Assembly (NCBI RefSeq): GCF_030272615.1
Contig: NC_081413.1
Span: forward strand, 721,262,367 to 721,326,366
Direction: 5' to 3'
DNA: 64,000 nucleotides
Origin: Cryptomeria japonica
Taxonomy: Eukaryota > Streptophyta > Pinopsida > Cupressales > Cupressaceae
Below the pieces are notes generated by a model. That model did not search any database. It saw only the letters and a list, made by a program, of their open reading frames with translations, and had not been told where the DNA came from. The translations under genes were made by a program, and so were the position numbers. Below are positions 1-24,116 of the stretch, one piece after another. How positions within the stretch are numbered: position 1 is the first letter of the stretch; each line of letters starts with the position of its first letter.

Positions 1-108
1 ATCTCTCAAGGGGGCATATCATTCCCGTCTTGGGGCAACTTTGTATCAGTTTATTTTATCTTCTTTGAGCCAACACAACAAGCTACATTATCTCAAAAAG
101 GGGCAAAA
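1..108 (+). mobile_element. 3' internal end and polypurine tract of a Tat-type Ty3/gypsy element
   Basis: This short stretch ends in a purine-rich tract (about 95-108, AAAAAGGGGCAAAA) directly before the LTR that begins near 109, the expected position of a polypurine tract. The rest of the element lies left of the window. The LTR is the same family as the one at 57720-58488. Confidence 0.6.
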
Positions 109-830
109 TATAGACACCTAAAATTGTCCTAGCTTAATTAAATAAATATTTTATTTATTTAATTATTTTATCATGTCTTCTATTAATTAAATAAATTTGT
201 ACGTATTTAATTAATTCATTTAGCCTCTTCTAGCGCTTTCCTCATTTAAATAAATATTTTTGTTTATTTAAATTATCTTTCCCTAAATTAAATAAATATT
301 TTATTTATTTAATTGGTCCCACTTCTTCTATTAATTAAATAAATCTTTATTTATGTAAATTAATTCATTAGCTTTTTCTTATGACACATGTCATTTATCT
401 CTTATTTCTTCTACTTACCCTTTAATCTTAGCGGACCATTTATTTCTTTCACCTCTTAATCTTATCCCTTCATTTTCTAAAGTGTCTTCTATATAAGAGG
501 ATTCTTTCATCCTTATCAACCCTAACTAATTTGTTTAATCAATCATCTAGCTAATGCATCTATCAAGTTTTCTTACAATCAAGCGACTTCACAACCACAA
601 TCTATTCTTTGTTGAGCTCTTGTGCACAATACAAAATCTGAGATCAAATATATAAAACAAGATCAATGGAGATAGGAGACAATGGAGATCAAACCCTACT
701 TGACATGTGAATGGTATTATTGCTTCAATTTTTTGATTTGCATGTTCTTAGGTATCTTCATTGGCGTATGGTGAATGTTTTATTGTAGGAATAGGATTGT
801 TTTTGGTTGGATCTTTATGATTTTGAAATA
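109..830 (+). mobile_element. 3' LTR of a Tat-type Ty3/gypsy element, right end truncated
   Basis: It aligns by eye along most of its length with the LTR at 57720-58488: the same TAGACACC start, the same series of AT-rich palindromes, and the same segment around GATCAATGGAGATAGGA. The leading TG is mutated to TA. A TATA box (CTATATAAG, about 489-497) sits where the second LTR has CTATTTAAG. The terminal part that in the other copy runs to CACCATACACA is absent, so the LTR is broken near 830, where unrelated pol sequence starts. Confidence 0.75.
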
Positions 831-832
831 GT

Positions 833-1260
833 TTGCCATCATCAGTTTTCACCTCACACAACTACATCATTCATACCTTAGTGAGTTATAAGCTTAAATA
901 CAAACCAATTGAGAGAGCATGTCTTGTTGTGGTTTTCAGTACTCAAAAACTTCGACACTATATGCTTAATCACAAAACAAATCTCATTACTAAAATTGAT
1001 CCACTTAAGTACCTTCTTTCTAAACAAGCTCTTAGAGGAAGAACAACTAAATGAGTAACGATCCAGAGTGAGTTTGACATTGAATATGTGGACAAAAACC
1101 CCTAAAAGGGATAAGTCATTGTTGCTCAACTAGCTGAAGTACCCTTCCAAGAGGATCATCCTTTAATCACAAAATTTCCTAATGATGCTATTATGATAGT
1201 CATGTAGTCCACCCGATGGAAGTTGTACTTTGATGGCTCTTCAAGTAATATTTTACTTCA
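833..1260 (+). pseudogene. Gypsy pol fragment: RNase H / connection region, degenerate
   Basis: The translation reads YKLKYKPIERACLVVVF, then LRHYMLNHKTNLITKIDPLK, then after in-frame stops FDIEYVD, QLAEVPFQEDHPL and LYFDGSSSN. This is the order expected at the end of the RT-linked RNase H and the start of the second (archaeal-type) RNase H of Tat-lineage elements. Stops near 1052, 1102 and 1207 show it is dead. Homology stops abruptly after FDGSSSN. It is not continuous with the LTR on its left, so it is a separate fragment. Confidence 0.65.
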
Positions 1261-1600
1261 ATCTAGTTTGAGTAGATCCCCCAAGCAAACAACAAAGCTA
1301 CAAATGGTATGGCTACCATTTGGTCCCTCCTACAAATGCCAAAAAATAATCATAAGTGTGAGTTTTCGGTCGAGCATCTTCTCTTGCCTACATGGTGACT
1401 TGATCCATCAAGACATCCATAATTCTCTTGTACATGATTTGGTTCGACTCAACTCTTCCACTCCTAATACTAACACTCCTTATCCAGATGACTTCTCAAT
1501 CCACTTTTGCTACAAGGATGTAGATCCCAACACTTTTTTCTCCTATGCCCACTTCTACCACAATATGAACACCAGAAACATTGATTTTATTGAACTAGTT
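1261..1600. other. Unassigned stretch between retroelement fragments
   Basis: An open plus-strand frame runs through here (part of 1223-1699), but its translation shows no family motif I recognise and it continues from the dead pol fragment. I see no RNA gene or repeat. Confidence 0.3.
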
Positions 1601-2160
1601 TGTCAACATTACCTGGATCAAATGTTATTATTGGAGACATGCCCATGTCCTTCATACCTAAATTTCATGATTGGTTCCATTGGATCTCTAATTCCCTGAC
1701 CTTTCTTTCCCAATCCTTTTCCTTCATAACCCATTATTTTTATCATGTTGAAAACAACACTTTTTTCAAGCCAACTTGTTGTATTTTTCTCTAAATTAGC
1801 AAACACATCGTCTTTAATTTTACATGCTTCAACTGCATCACACTTACCAAATTCATCCTCTAGTGAATAATTCAAATCATTTGTATCCTAAGAGATATTG
1901 CACCTTGTTATCTTTAATCTTAAGTAGTCATTTTCCTTCCGCAACTAGAGATTTTGTTCTTTCAACTCTGATATTTCCTTCCTTTGTGAATTATTTTCCT
2001 CATATATCCTTTTTAGTATTTCCTTCAACTCTTCATTCTTTTTTTGGAACTTCACGAGCAATTCCAAATTTTCCTCTAGTTCTCCAAAACCCTTTTTGAT
2101 ATTTTCAAATAGCTCCAACTCTTCTAACTCCTCACTTTTCTTTTTGACATTCCTCAATTA
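1600..2160 (-). pseudogene. Retroelement gag-like remnant with coiled coil and G-patch-like motif
   Basis: Read on the minus strand, 2157-1945 gives a highly charged Leu/Glu/Lys coiled coil (EELEELELFENIKKGFGELE and onward). After a break, 1875-1618 gives a segment ending in IMGYEGKGLGKKGQGIRDPM, a glycine pattern like a G-patch. Coiled coils followed by G-patch-like segments occur in gag or accessory parts of plant LTR retrotransposons. The PBS-like site at about 2313-2327 on the same strand lies just upstream in reading direction. Stops and frame changes between the two blocks mark it as broken. The family assignment (copia versus gypsy) is uncertain. Confidence 0.45.
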
Positions 2161-2312
2161 TTTTTCCAAAATATCCTTTTCACATTGTGAATAGTCATTC
2201 TCCTTCTTCACTTATCTTCTCCACCAAAACAAATTATTAAACTTTGAACTTTGAGATGACTTAACAAGAATCACTCCAGATTTTCTATAACATCATTACT
2301 CCCAAAGGATCT

Positions 2313-2830
2313 GCTAACCAACTCTAATACCATTTGATGTAGTCAAGGATGGAGGGTTCAAAATAGACAGTTCAACCTTGCAACCTTAGCTTTCTGGAAC
2401 TCATGCATAGCATAAAATAAAAGCAACATACAAAGAGATATGCACACAACAAAGCTACAAGTTGCAAGATTTATCTTGGGAAAACTCTCAAAGTGAAAAA
2501 ACCCAGCCTCAAAGGATTCATCCTTATTATAATAGACCTAAAAACTCATTGCGTTTTCCACTAGGGCTTCTAACATGCTAGGCCTAAACTCCTTGATTAT
2601 AATAACCTCATGCACAAACATTGAAGCTCAACACTACCTCGTGAGCTTGTTGCTACTAGGTCCTCTGAATTTTGTCACTACCCTCAGTTCGGATAAAAAC
2701 TTCTTTATCCTTCTACTTTGGATTAGTTCTTCCTTCTTTGATGTATTGCACCAATCACAAGTCTTTTTTAAAGACCACTTGCACTCCTTAAGTTAACTTG
2801 CATCAACCAATAGTTTGCCCTGAACACTAG
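2313..2830 (-). mobile_element. Copia-type PBS and adjacent LTR (minus strand), approximate right end
   Basis: The minus strand reads TGGTATTAGAGTTGG at about 2327-2313, one change from the initiator-Met tRNA primer site used by plant Ty1/copia elements. To its right the sequence begins TGTAGTC (about 2336). It contains the motif TTGGGAAAACTCTCAAAGTG common in copia LTRs in this orientation. The outer end of the LTR could not be fixed. Confidence 0.45.
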
Positions 2831-2879
2831 ACTTTATGTAATGTGTAGTCAGCCTCTTCTTGGTCCTAAATCACCTCAA

Positions 2880-5790
2880 AACCTAAAATAACATCATGCA
2901 GTTTTCAAGACAAGCTCTATTGATCTTAATTCATCTTCACATGTTTCCTCTTACCACCACAAACTCTCAAACTTTGGTATAACCATCCTAGAAATATAGT
3001 CTCCACTTTGTCACCTCCAAAATTCACTCCAATAGCTCAAACCTCTAAGAAACTTGAAAGTAACACTCCTCACATCTAGATCTATTGTCCCTTCAATCCA
3101 TAAGGCCAAATAATGAAATATGGTAGAATGTGGTACTTTGCAATGCTCCATCCTACAACTCAACACTTTGTGATAGTCAGTTATTTAAATCCCCTAGATG
3201 TTACTTCATCAATCTGTTAACCAAAACTAACACCATATTCTCCTAGAAGAACACCATCCCACCCTTTAGATTCAACCATTCTTCAAGTTTGTTGATATAA
3301 AGGCCAAAGAGAGAAAGAGATAATAGGAAACCTTGCTTAACTCCAATTTCATTCCTAAATTTTTATTGAAGTACTTGCTTAAGTTCTAAATTTATCCAAA
3401 CCTCCTCATATAATCTATAAACAACCACTCGAAATTGCATTAGGATACTAGTATCCTTCTTTTTACACTTATGTCTACGAACCATGTCAAAAGCCTTCTT
3501 GATATTTAAAAAAACAATAGTCTTCCTCTTTTTCATTCCAATTTTTTTTAATGATATCTATCAAAGTAATTTCATGATCAATTGTTGAGTTCGTTGATTT
3601 GAAACCTACCTACCCATTTTCTCTCTTTTCTTTTTCTCTTGCCCACTTGTTGAATATGTGCCTAATCATGTTGCTAAACAATTTTGTAAACAAATTATTG
3701 ATCACGATGATTTGATAGTTGAAAGGATTGTTAACATCCCCACTTTTAAAGAGGTATATCCTAATATGGTAACCCAATCTCTTGGAAACACATGTTTGAT
3801 TATGTTATTGAATTTTTTCTTAATGTGAAGAGTGGGGATTTTCATCCCCCGTTTTAGATATTTAGCTTGAAGCTCAATCATGTCCCTAGCCTTTCCTATA
3901 CCTTATTTCTTGATACCTTCCTTTACCTCTTGTAAAGTGAAAATTTTATTTGTCATGTTGACCATGGGGGTCAAATTCTAATTCTTTCCCATATAATTTT
4001 TCTGATTATTTAAACCATTGCATGGCTATTATGTTACTATCCTTTTCCTCTTTTCTTGATTGAAGTTTCCTATGAAAAACTTTGGTTTATCTTCCCTAGA
4101 TATATCAACACTTTTCTCCTTGTATTCATAAACAACATTTTTATATTTTAACAATCTGCTTATGTAGTATTGTGTTCTCCTCATCTTTACCTGTCTCCTT
4201 GATAGATCTCCTTACAAATTTACAAACCTTATCAAACCACACATTTGCCATAAACTTACTTTCTTCTTATTATTTGTTCTTTTGGAACCTCTTGTGCCTC
4301 TTGAATTATGTTTATTAGTTCATGTTGTTTTAGACTCTATGATCTTTTCTTTTTATTCTACATTAATTGACTGAAATTTTCCTTGAAGATATTATAGTTT
4401 TCTTATGTTAAAGTTTTTTAAAATTTATTGGAGGTTGGTGAGTTTATTGTTCATATATCATGTGCTAGTTTTCTTTTGACCAATATAGAAAAAGTCACAC
4501 TATATAATGATTTGATTTTAAATCATCAAGGGGGTCTTCAATCACACCCCTTTTTATCATCAATCAAGCCTTGTGAACAAACAACATAATCAATAACACT
4601 TGATCTATTATGTGGGTTCTATGTATAATTTTTAAAGTTCTTCCATTGACCCGTATCATTGCAAATAACCAATGACAAATGTCACATAAAGAAAGTAATT
4701 CTTCTCCAAAATGGTTGGCATCTTTGTTATTCATTGAACACCTTGACCATTGTCGATTTTCCTCTTCCATAAGCTATACAAGATCGTTATCCTTGTTGTT
4801 GGATAAGATGATAATTTGTTCATTTGTTGTCATCACATTGAAGCCACTCACTATAAGAACTTCTCCCTAATGCGATAAATATTAAATATTATTTTTTACT
4901 GATGCAAAAGGGTCATTATAGCCTAATCCATTTTTAATAGGTTTTGACACTAAGGGGGGGAAATAACACATTGTAATTCTAGCATGCCTACCATTCTTCA
5001 AAATTTTAAGTTAAATGTATTGCTTATTTAATTCTTTTTTTTAGTTGATTGTTTCTTCCTCGTGCATCTTGTATAGAGACCATTATGCCACTATATCCCT
5101 TGCCATTACCAACAACAACATTCCAAATTGGAAATTTAGTGTAACCTCCAAAATTATGTGGCTTGCACCCATCATTGTCATGAGTTTCTATGAAACATAT
5201 TATGTCTCTACCATTAGTGATTAGACTTTATCTAACCCCTATTTTCCATAGGAAATCTCTACTATTCCAACACAATACTTTTAAGTGCTCTGCTCTTGTG
5301 GGGGGGGCTTACTTGTTATTTGTCTTAAGGCCAAAGGCTCGAGTAAAAAATTACATTTTTTTGTCCATTCTTGCTTTGTTACATACATTGATCAACCTAA
5401 TACCCTCTTCACTTAATTTTTTTACTCTTCTTTCTTGGCAAATTTTCTCTTTTTGCTTAGAAGCTTTTTATATGCTCATTAAGGTAACTTTGATCACCCT
5501 AATCCCCTCTTCACTTAATTTTTTAACTCTTCTTGCTTTGCAAATATGTCTCCTCCAATGCAATTTGACCTGTAAAAAATCACTTGTAAAATTGTAGGTA
5601 CTCTCAATGTTGTAGTAATATCCTAACCCTCTAATTTTATATCTTTTGCTCTTGTCTTGACCTATTCTCTCTTGCTAATGCTTTGGTATCTTTTTCCATT
5701 GTCTTCTTTATATCAGTAATTGAGCTTTTAAGTACTTGAGACCATGATTTGACATCCTTTGAGTTGATTTCCTAATTAATTTATTTTTTC
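2880..5790 (-). pseudogene. Degenerate LINE: endonuclease and reverse transcriptase
   Basis: On the minus strand the fragments run in LINE ORF2 order. About 5770-5690 gives DVKSWSQVLKSSITDIKK, a region typical just before the endonuclease. 5190-5040 resembles an apurinic endonuclease (YTKFPIWNVVVGNGKGYSGI). 4770-4564 gives NHFGEELLSLCDICH, the late endonuclease region. About 3700 gives NNLFTKLFSNMIRHIF, 3500 gives IKKAFDMVRRH and 3340 gives GVKQGFLLSLSLFGLYINKL; these are successive RT blocks. Many stops and frameshifts are present, and I found no YADD block. It is inactive. A terminal poly(A) could not be placed. Confidence 0.7.
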
Positions 5791-5806
5791 ATCTCCTTGA
5801 ACTCAT

Positions 5807-5851
5807 TCATCTTGATGATGGATCACGGAGTGTGATCCGAAACGTTGATGA
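5807..5851 (+). ncRNA. Hammerhead-ribozyme-like motif (possible Penelope-like element relic)
   Basis: Pieces fall in hammerhead order. Stem I 5' arm is TCATC (5807-5811). The core is TTGATGA (5812-5818; consensus CTGANGA). A 7-bp stem II, GGATCAC / GTGATCC (5820-5826 and 5832-5838), closes a GGAGT loop. Then come GAAA (5839-5842), the palindrome ACGT (5842-5845), and T5846 at the cleavage position, followed by GATGA (5847-5851), which pairs exactly with TCATC. Deviations are U instead of C at core position 3 and an extra U at 5819. Hammerheads with a minimal stem III are known in Penelope-like elements, and such elements have been reported in conifers. No Penelope RT was seen beside it. Confidence 0.5.
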
Positions 5852-6120
5852 TAAAAAAGCTATACAAATCAAATCCAAATGTTGTTTATTTCATTATCAT
5901 GGATTGTGGAAATCTGATAGAATTGATTTGCAACCTTGTCAAATATTTTTTTAGCATTCTATTTTCTTCTAGGAAGACTTGGTTTGCCACCATGTTCTCA
6001 TGAAACTAGTATTCACTTTCTTGTTCTCTTACTTTCATACATTCTATTGTTTGAAATTTTTGTACACCTAGGGAGGCATGCAAAATTATGGTTTCAACTA
6101 CAACGTGTGAGTTAAAAACT
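5852..6120 (-). pseudogene. LINE 5' part (ORF1 / linker), degenerate
   Basis: On the minus strand, about 6060-5920 reads IECMKVREQESEYQFHENM and VFLEENRMLKKYL, a charged helical segment. It probably belongs to the same LINE as 2880-5790, with the hammerhead-like block lying between the two. Assignment is by position and composition only. Confidence 0.3.
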
Positions 6121-8640
6121 CTCCTAATTCTAAGGGAAAGCTCCCCCTTTTCTAATATTACAAATTAACTACAACACTAATCTAACTTGGGTGGGACAAA
6201 ATCCTTTTCTTTTTTTTTTAGAAAAGATGATATTCTTATCTCTTTTTAGAAAAGAAATTGCAATTAGGAAAACAAATACAACAACTTGAGAAACTTTAAC
6301 AAATACAACGATACTTATACAAAAGGAAGTGAAGTTTCCATGAAAGCCCAAAGTCTTCCATCACTTCCCCGAGACGAGAATGTAAAAACAAAAGCTCAAA
6401 GTCTTTACTTTCCAACTATCATATCTACCTTCTAGAATGATTAATATGATAACAATGTGCAACTTACAACAACTCAAAGTTTGTTGATATGGTGCACCTC
6501 TAAACTACTATAACGAGGAGTAATTGCACGAACAAAGACCTATAATCTCTCTCTATTACGAACACTTAGCTATTTTAACCCTCAATATTTGTAGCACAAA
6601 TTCTACAAGGAATTAGATCAAAGCTCCTTTTAACAATCTCACCAGAATCTCAAGTATATGCAAAAAAATGTACCACTATGACATGAGAACACAATGGATA
6701 TATGAACAAGGTTTTAACACAAAGTCTGAAACTCAAAATGCCTTCTTGATATTACTTGAGAAACCAATTTACAAGTATAAAACACAAAGTCTTTATGCTT
6801 GTAAATTTTTGTGTAGTTTTTTTGGTTGCTAAAAAGATAGAGATTACATAGAACACCCTCTAATATATATAGGAGAGGGGCTAAGAGAAAAAGGTGGGAT
6901 AAGTTCAACTAACCAAGACTTATTCCACAACTAACTATGAATTTTTCCAAATTATAGTTCTATTGTCTTTCAACTTGTAATTTGTTTACATGTAATTACA
7001 AGTTACAACAATGAAAGTAATGTGCCTACTTGCAATTAGAATTTTTGACATTACATGTAATTTGTCAAAACGGAAATTACAAATGCATAATTGAAACTAG
7101 TCTAAGTGTCCAAGACACGACTCTATTTACATCATCCTCTGTCTAAGAGGTACTCATGTTGCTAAAAGATGTTGGCACTTGAAATATTCAAGATTGGTGA
7201 AGGTGTTTATCTAGGAACATCAACTTGCATCATTGATAGTTCTTATGTCCTTTGCCAATGAACTCCAACATCGTCTTCTTGCTTGGGATAATATTGATTC
7301 TTCAGGAGAAGTTCTCTCTTTGCATATGACATTGTATTCTTTTCATTTAATGTCATCAACATATGACAACATTGGTTTTTGCTTACTGTCCTTACATGCA
7401 TTGAAATCCCTTGCAATCGGGTCTTGGAACCTCGATTGCAAGTGTGAGATGAAGTAAGATTGCAACATAGGAATAAACTTGCAATCCGGTTTCTTAGACC
7501 AAACTACAAGTAACTTGTAATCGGGTTTCTAAGACCCTATCGCAAGTAACTTGTAATTGGGTTTCTAAGACCCTACTTCAAGTAAAATTAACTTGTAATT
7601 TGAGCAAAAAGTTCCTCTTTGCAATTATATCAAAAAGTTCCTTCTTGCAATGAGGAACTCAAAACCCGAAATCGCACAAAAAGCTAGGAAAATGAAAGCA
7701 AAAACCAACCAAAACTTGGACAAAGATGACAAACACACCCATTGGTGATTTAACATTAACAAATACGAGTTTTAAACCTCATAAAACATGTCTTAAAAAG
7801 AAAACTACGAATTTTGAGTAAAAATTTGAATGGATTGTCTATTTTTGAAAATTCAAAAATTGAGACAACACATTCTACCCAATTTTGGACATTTAACAAT
7901 TCTTACACATAAATGAAGGGACTTGAAAAGGGACTATGCAAATCCTCTGCTTCCCCAAAGTCCATACCTTCTTGCCCTTCCACTTTTTGTATCTTATTCT
8001 TGATTGACTAAGTTTTTGAACTTTGTATGGACGCTATAATTTTCTCCTTTTGCACTTATTTTCTTTTTCATTTTCCCAATTTCAATTTAGATATTCATAA
8101 TTAAATATTACTTGACATTCAGTAACCTGACCCTACTATTTAGCCTTTTCAATCTCTACAAACCCACGTCCCAAACTCCTTTATTTGCACTTACCTAAAT
8201 TTACCCCTCCACAAGTCCGCAACCATAGGAGTAGACAGCAAAGGTGACAAAACCCATACCACAAACAAACACCTCAACTAAAAAACCCTTAAATCTGCTT
8301 TGCCATTTTATATCATTAACGTCTAATATCATTAACGTATCTTCTATGGCATCTGACGGCACACTTATTTTCTCAAGTATTTTTCAAAGTTATTCTCTTT
8401 GTGTTCACCGAAAATACCTTTTCTACCATACAAGCAAGCGGGAACAGTAAGTGGGCATTATACCACAACATAGACCGCGAGAAAATCTTTGAAAAAAGTG
8501 TTACTTTGAAATAGTTTAAGGCTTATTCTTTTAAAGTACTCTGACACAGTTGTTATTAAAAGCATATAACTTTGTTTACATAGATTTTTAAAATAGCTTA
8601 CCTATCTGATTCTGTTCTTTTTAGTGATTTCTTAGCAGGT
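6121..8640. other. Intergenic, AT-rich; no supported gene
   Basis: Only short, unrelated open frames occur here and none has recognisable motifs. A short direct repeat lies at 7475-7595 (separate entry). Otherwise I see nothing I can support. Confidence 0.4.
7475..7595. repeat. Short tandem repeat, about 36-bp unit
   Basis: The unit AACTTGTAATCGGGTTTCTA followed by AGACCC and a CAAGT end recurs with few changes at about 7510 and 7548. A more diverged copy starts near 7475. Confidence 0.6.
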
Positions 8641-8685
8641 ACCCCAACTCTAAAGCTCTAGATTTCATTTCAGCGAAAGGATAAA

Positions 8686-8860
8686 GTGTTCTGTCCAGTT
8701 TACAAGAATGTTAAGATATTTAACACGAAGAACAGTTTGGGTGAGGGTAAAAATGTTTCAATAGATGTTAAACTGTCATGTCCTGTTTACAAGGATGTTA
8801 ACACATGTCACACGAAGAAAAATCTGGGTGGGCGTAAAAATGATTCACCAGATCCACCCA
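8686..8860 (+). repeat. Tandem duplication (about 87 bp) inside a small ORF upstream of the GLR gene
   Basis: Two adjacent copies (from about 8691 and about 8777) share CCAGTTTACAAGAATGTTAA / CCTGTTTACAAGGATGTTAA and ACACGAAGAA. The open frame 8686-9054 (122 aa) therefore encodes two copies of a roughly 29-residue unit of form CPVYK.V....TK..LG..KN. It ends about 60 bp before the GLR start codon. I recognise no family. It could be part of the GLR 5' leader, a small gene, or chance. Confidence 0.45.
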
Positions 8861-8994
8861 AACTGCTTTACCAAGACCAGACCATTCCAGTTCACACTGG
8901 TGATTTGGTAGTCATGGTCAAGTTGGATATAACATTATCAAGCAATGGTAAAGGCTTCTTCAAGTCAAGTCAAATATTCTATCATCAAAAGTAT

Positions 8995-9006
8995 TTATAT
9001 ATATCT
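8995..9006 (+). promoter_or_regulatory. Candidate TATA box for the GLR gene
   Basis: TTATATATATCT lies about 110 bp before the proposed start codon at 9116, a normal plant spacing. AT-rich runs are common in this window, so the support is positional only. Confidence 0.3.
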
Positions 9007-9115
9007 ATTCAAAACATTACTAACCACATTAATTGGCTTCTTTTCCATGTTTAGACAGGTAATTTATATTAACCAGGAGAACAAAATGCAAGGATGGTAT
9101 TTGTAGCAGCTTTTA

Positions 9116-21742
<12,627 letters not shown>

Positions 21743-22780
21743 CACTGTTTAGTCCATGTTGATATGATGTCCTGTTCGTCAAACAATAGCTCAAGTTAAA
21801 TTCTGATGGCAAATATGAGTTTATGAGCAGGTGGCACATGAGACACCTCAGCTAGCAAAGGGCTTTTGTTACAGTTTTATTTTCTTAAGATCATCTTAGA
21901 TAAAGGGATATAAAACTGTTGGGTTAGCGTCAATTTGAATCAATTTAGTTCTCTGGCCTTGTACAGAATATTTAGTTCTGTTTGATGTAGTGGCAAAACA
22001 GAAATATCATTTAATTAGATAATATTTTTACTGCATTTTTTTAAATTAGTAAAAGTAGTTTATGTTTTATAAATTTTTATATAGAATACTAAGAATTTTT
22101 AGGAAGTTAGAGGTTATTTAAAAATTATATTATATTATTTTTCAATATCATAAATATAAAAAGATTTTCTTCTTTCAAAAATTTATATGGTGTTTTTCTA
22201 ATGATGTCTTGAGGATAAAAAGCTTCTATTTTGGAAAGGGGAATTTCTAGTCCTAGCCACAAGCATTTGCCGAAAATTTGAGAGCTTTAAAGTAGGTACA
22301 CCTATTTCTTAGAACTTAGATTCTAATTTATCCTAAAATAGCTTATTCCTCAATTCATGAGACCTATTACTCAATAATAAATTTGAAGCCCCTTGCACAA
22401 CATTGTTTCTTTAGTGTGAATCTTATTAAACAATTTATGCCTATGGCAGGAGACTAATAAAGCGATTTGCATGTATGTGCATTCTTTTTAAGAAGGGATT
22501 CCCCTTTTCTCAAAATGATGTGATAGAGGGTTGAATGTGTGCTCAAAATATCAGCTACGCTTCATATGTTTTTTAATGTTTTATTTGGATGGAGGGATGT
22601 ACCCATTGTCATGGATATTGTTAGGGATGTTGCTTTTTGATGAAATAGATATCTAGATTACTACAAGCAAATTGTAATCTATTCATAAAAATGTGAACAT
22701 AGCAAATAACCTTGTGATACGACACAAAACGACTAGAGCCTGGGATTCAAATTATTTGAAAGGAAGTAGCGATGTCGAAT
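21743..22780. other. GLR 3' flank and intergenic sequence
   Basis: AT-rich from about 21980. I see no perfect AATAAA signal in the first 250 bp, so the poly(A) site cannot be placed. No other gene. Confidence 0.4.
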
Positions 22781-22820
22781 ATACTTCCTACTCAAAACTT
22801 TGATGAGATGTATCTACATA

Positions 22821-22920
22821 AACAAAAGATTTTATAGCTAACAAAAAACAATACATAGAGATTATAGTATAACAAAGATTTTATAGTTAACAAAAAAGAA
22901 TTCAGAGAGATTATACTATA
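22821..22920. repeat. Two-copy tandem repeat, about 49-bp unit
   Basis: AAGATTTTATAGCTAACAAA and AAGATTTTATAGTTAACAAA begin adjacent units, both ending GAGATTATA(G/C)TATAAC. Confidence 0.75.
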
Positions 22921-23398
22921 ACAATATTGTGTACTTGAGGAAAACCCTTTCAAGGGGAAACCCCCACACTCTAAAATAAAACAAGTTGTATTATTCAACA
23001 ATTATGATGTCACAATAAAAACCTCAAGTTGTGCCTGTATAAGATTATCACTAACAATCAAATTCTAAAGCAATTTTAATAAGAGAACGACCATACTTGG
23101 ATTTAATCAAAACCAATATCATGGAGATCTAATACAAGAATCTATAAGTGGTGAACCATAAACATGGGTCAAAACCATGACCCAAAGATGGTGCCCAAAT
23201 CTAGGCCTAAATTCTAGTGCTCTCCATGATGAGTCAACATGCTAATTATAACAAATGCTTTTACATTGTCATAATGCCCAACTATTCTATCATAATCCAC
23301 TCACCAATTTGGGTGCTTTATTTTGGTTCCATTATTTGTCTCTAAAGATGCTCTATGATGCATCATAAAATGTGTTATAGAGTTGATCATGATTCATA

Positions 23399-23600
23399 GT
23401 CAACAATGTAACTCTGCAACCATCGTGCTATTATGCATTTTAATACTTATTGCATCACTATCTTTGTCAAAGATAATCCCTCTCCAAAGATACTCTATGT
23501 CCTTTGTAGTCAATGATGTAATCCCTAGCCATCATGGTCTTGTGCATCTTAATACTTATTACACTAGTATCTTTATCAAAGATACTCTTACACATCCTTA
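23399..23600. repeat. Two-copy tandem repeat, about 111-bp unit
   Basis: Units from about 23399 and 23510 share GTCAA..ATGTAA, TTAATACTTATT and ATCTTT(G/A)TCAAAGATA in the same order. Confidence 0.65.
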
Positions 23601-23756
23601 GTGATAAAATATTATTTTACACACTATTGTTCACATGATAATAATAAGCCATACACATATCGTAATGGTTGTGTATATGAGATGCCCTTTTTCCACATTA
23701 GCTCACAAGTCATAAGTAAATACAATATTAAATATTTAAAATCAATCATCAGAATA

Positions 23757-23776
23757 TATATAGATAGATAGATAGA
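23757..23776. repeat. (ATAG)n microsatellite
   Basis: Uninterrupted run of about five tetranucleotide units. Confidence 0.8.
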
Positions 23777-23829
23777 GGGGACAACAACACTATCAAATAA
23801 TTAATAGGGGTAGTGAAGCCCATAAACTC

Positions 23830-24116
23830 ATTGTAGCACTCAGACTTCTTTATACTCACATGCTTCAATAATGCATCTACAAGTTTGTTGAAGTATCAAA
23901 CTTCTCTAGCATCACCTTCCAATTCTTTATTATGTCAAGAAAAAAATGGTAGTGAAAATTAATGTGTTTCATTATCAAATGAAAGGTTAGGTTCTTTGTG
24001 AAACATATGGCACTTTGACTATTATAAATAACTTTGATAGCTTCTTGGCTCATCCCCACATACAAACACAATATTTTAAGCCATACGGATTCCTTATGAG
24101 CATGGGGTGCCTGCAA
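23830..24116 (-). pseudogene. Ty1/copia RNase H fragment
   Basis: The minus strand from 24116 reads AHKESVWLKILCLYVGMSQE, then NSQSAICFTKNLTFHLIMKH and FHYHFFLDIIKNWKVMLEKF. This matches the end of copia RNase H (consensus DSQSAI..A.NP..H.RTKHI...YHF), although D is replaced by N. A fragment only; the rest of pol is absent on the right. Confidence 0.75.

Larger units (their letters stand above)
22781..23700 (-). mobile_element. Probable copia-type 3' LTR (minus strand) with internal duplications
   Basis: It lies at the 3' side of the copia RNase H fragment at 23830-24116 and contains GAGGAAAACCCTTTCAAGG, a string typical of copia LTRs in this orientation. Two internal tandem duplications (22821-22920 and 23399-23600) have enlarged it. 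The ends were not defined. Confidence 0.4.

Noticed and set aside
1223-1699. A 158-codon plus-strand ORF as a gene
   Set aside because: It begins in a dead gypsy RNase H fragment and overlaps a minus-strand gag-like remnant; no motif beyond FDGSSSN.
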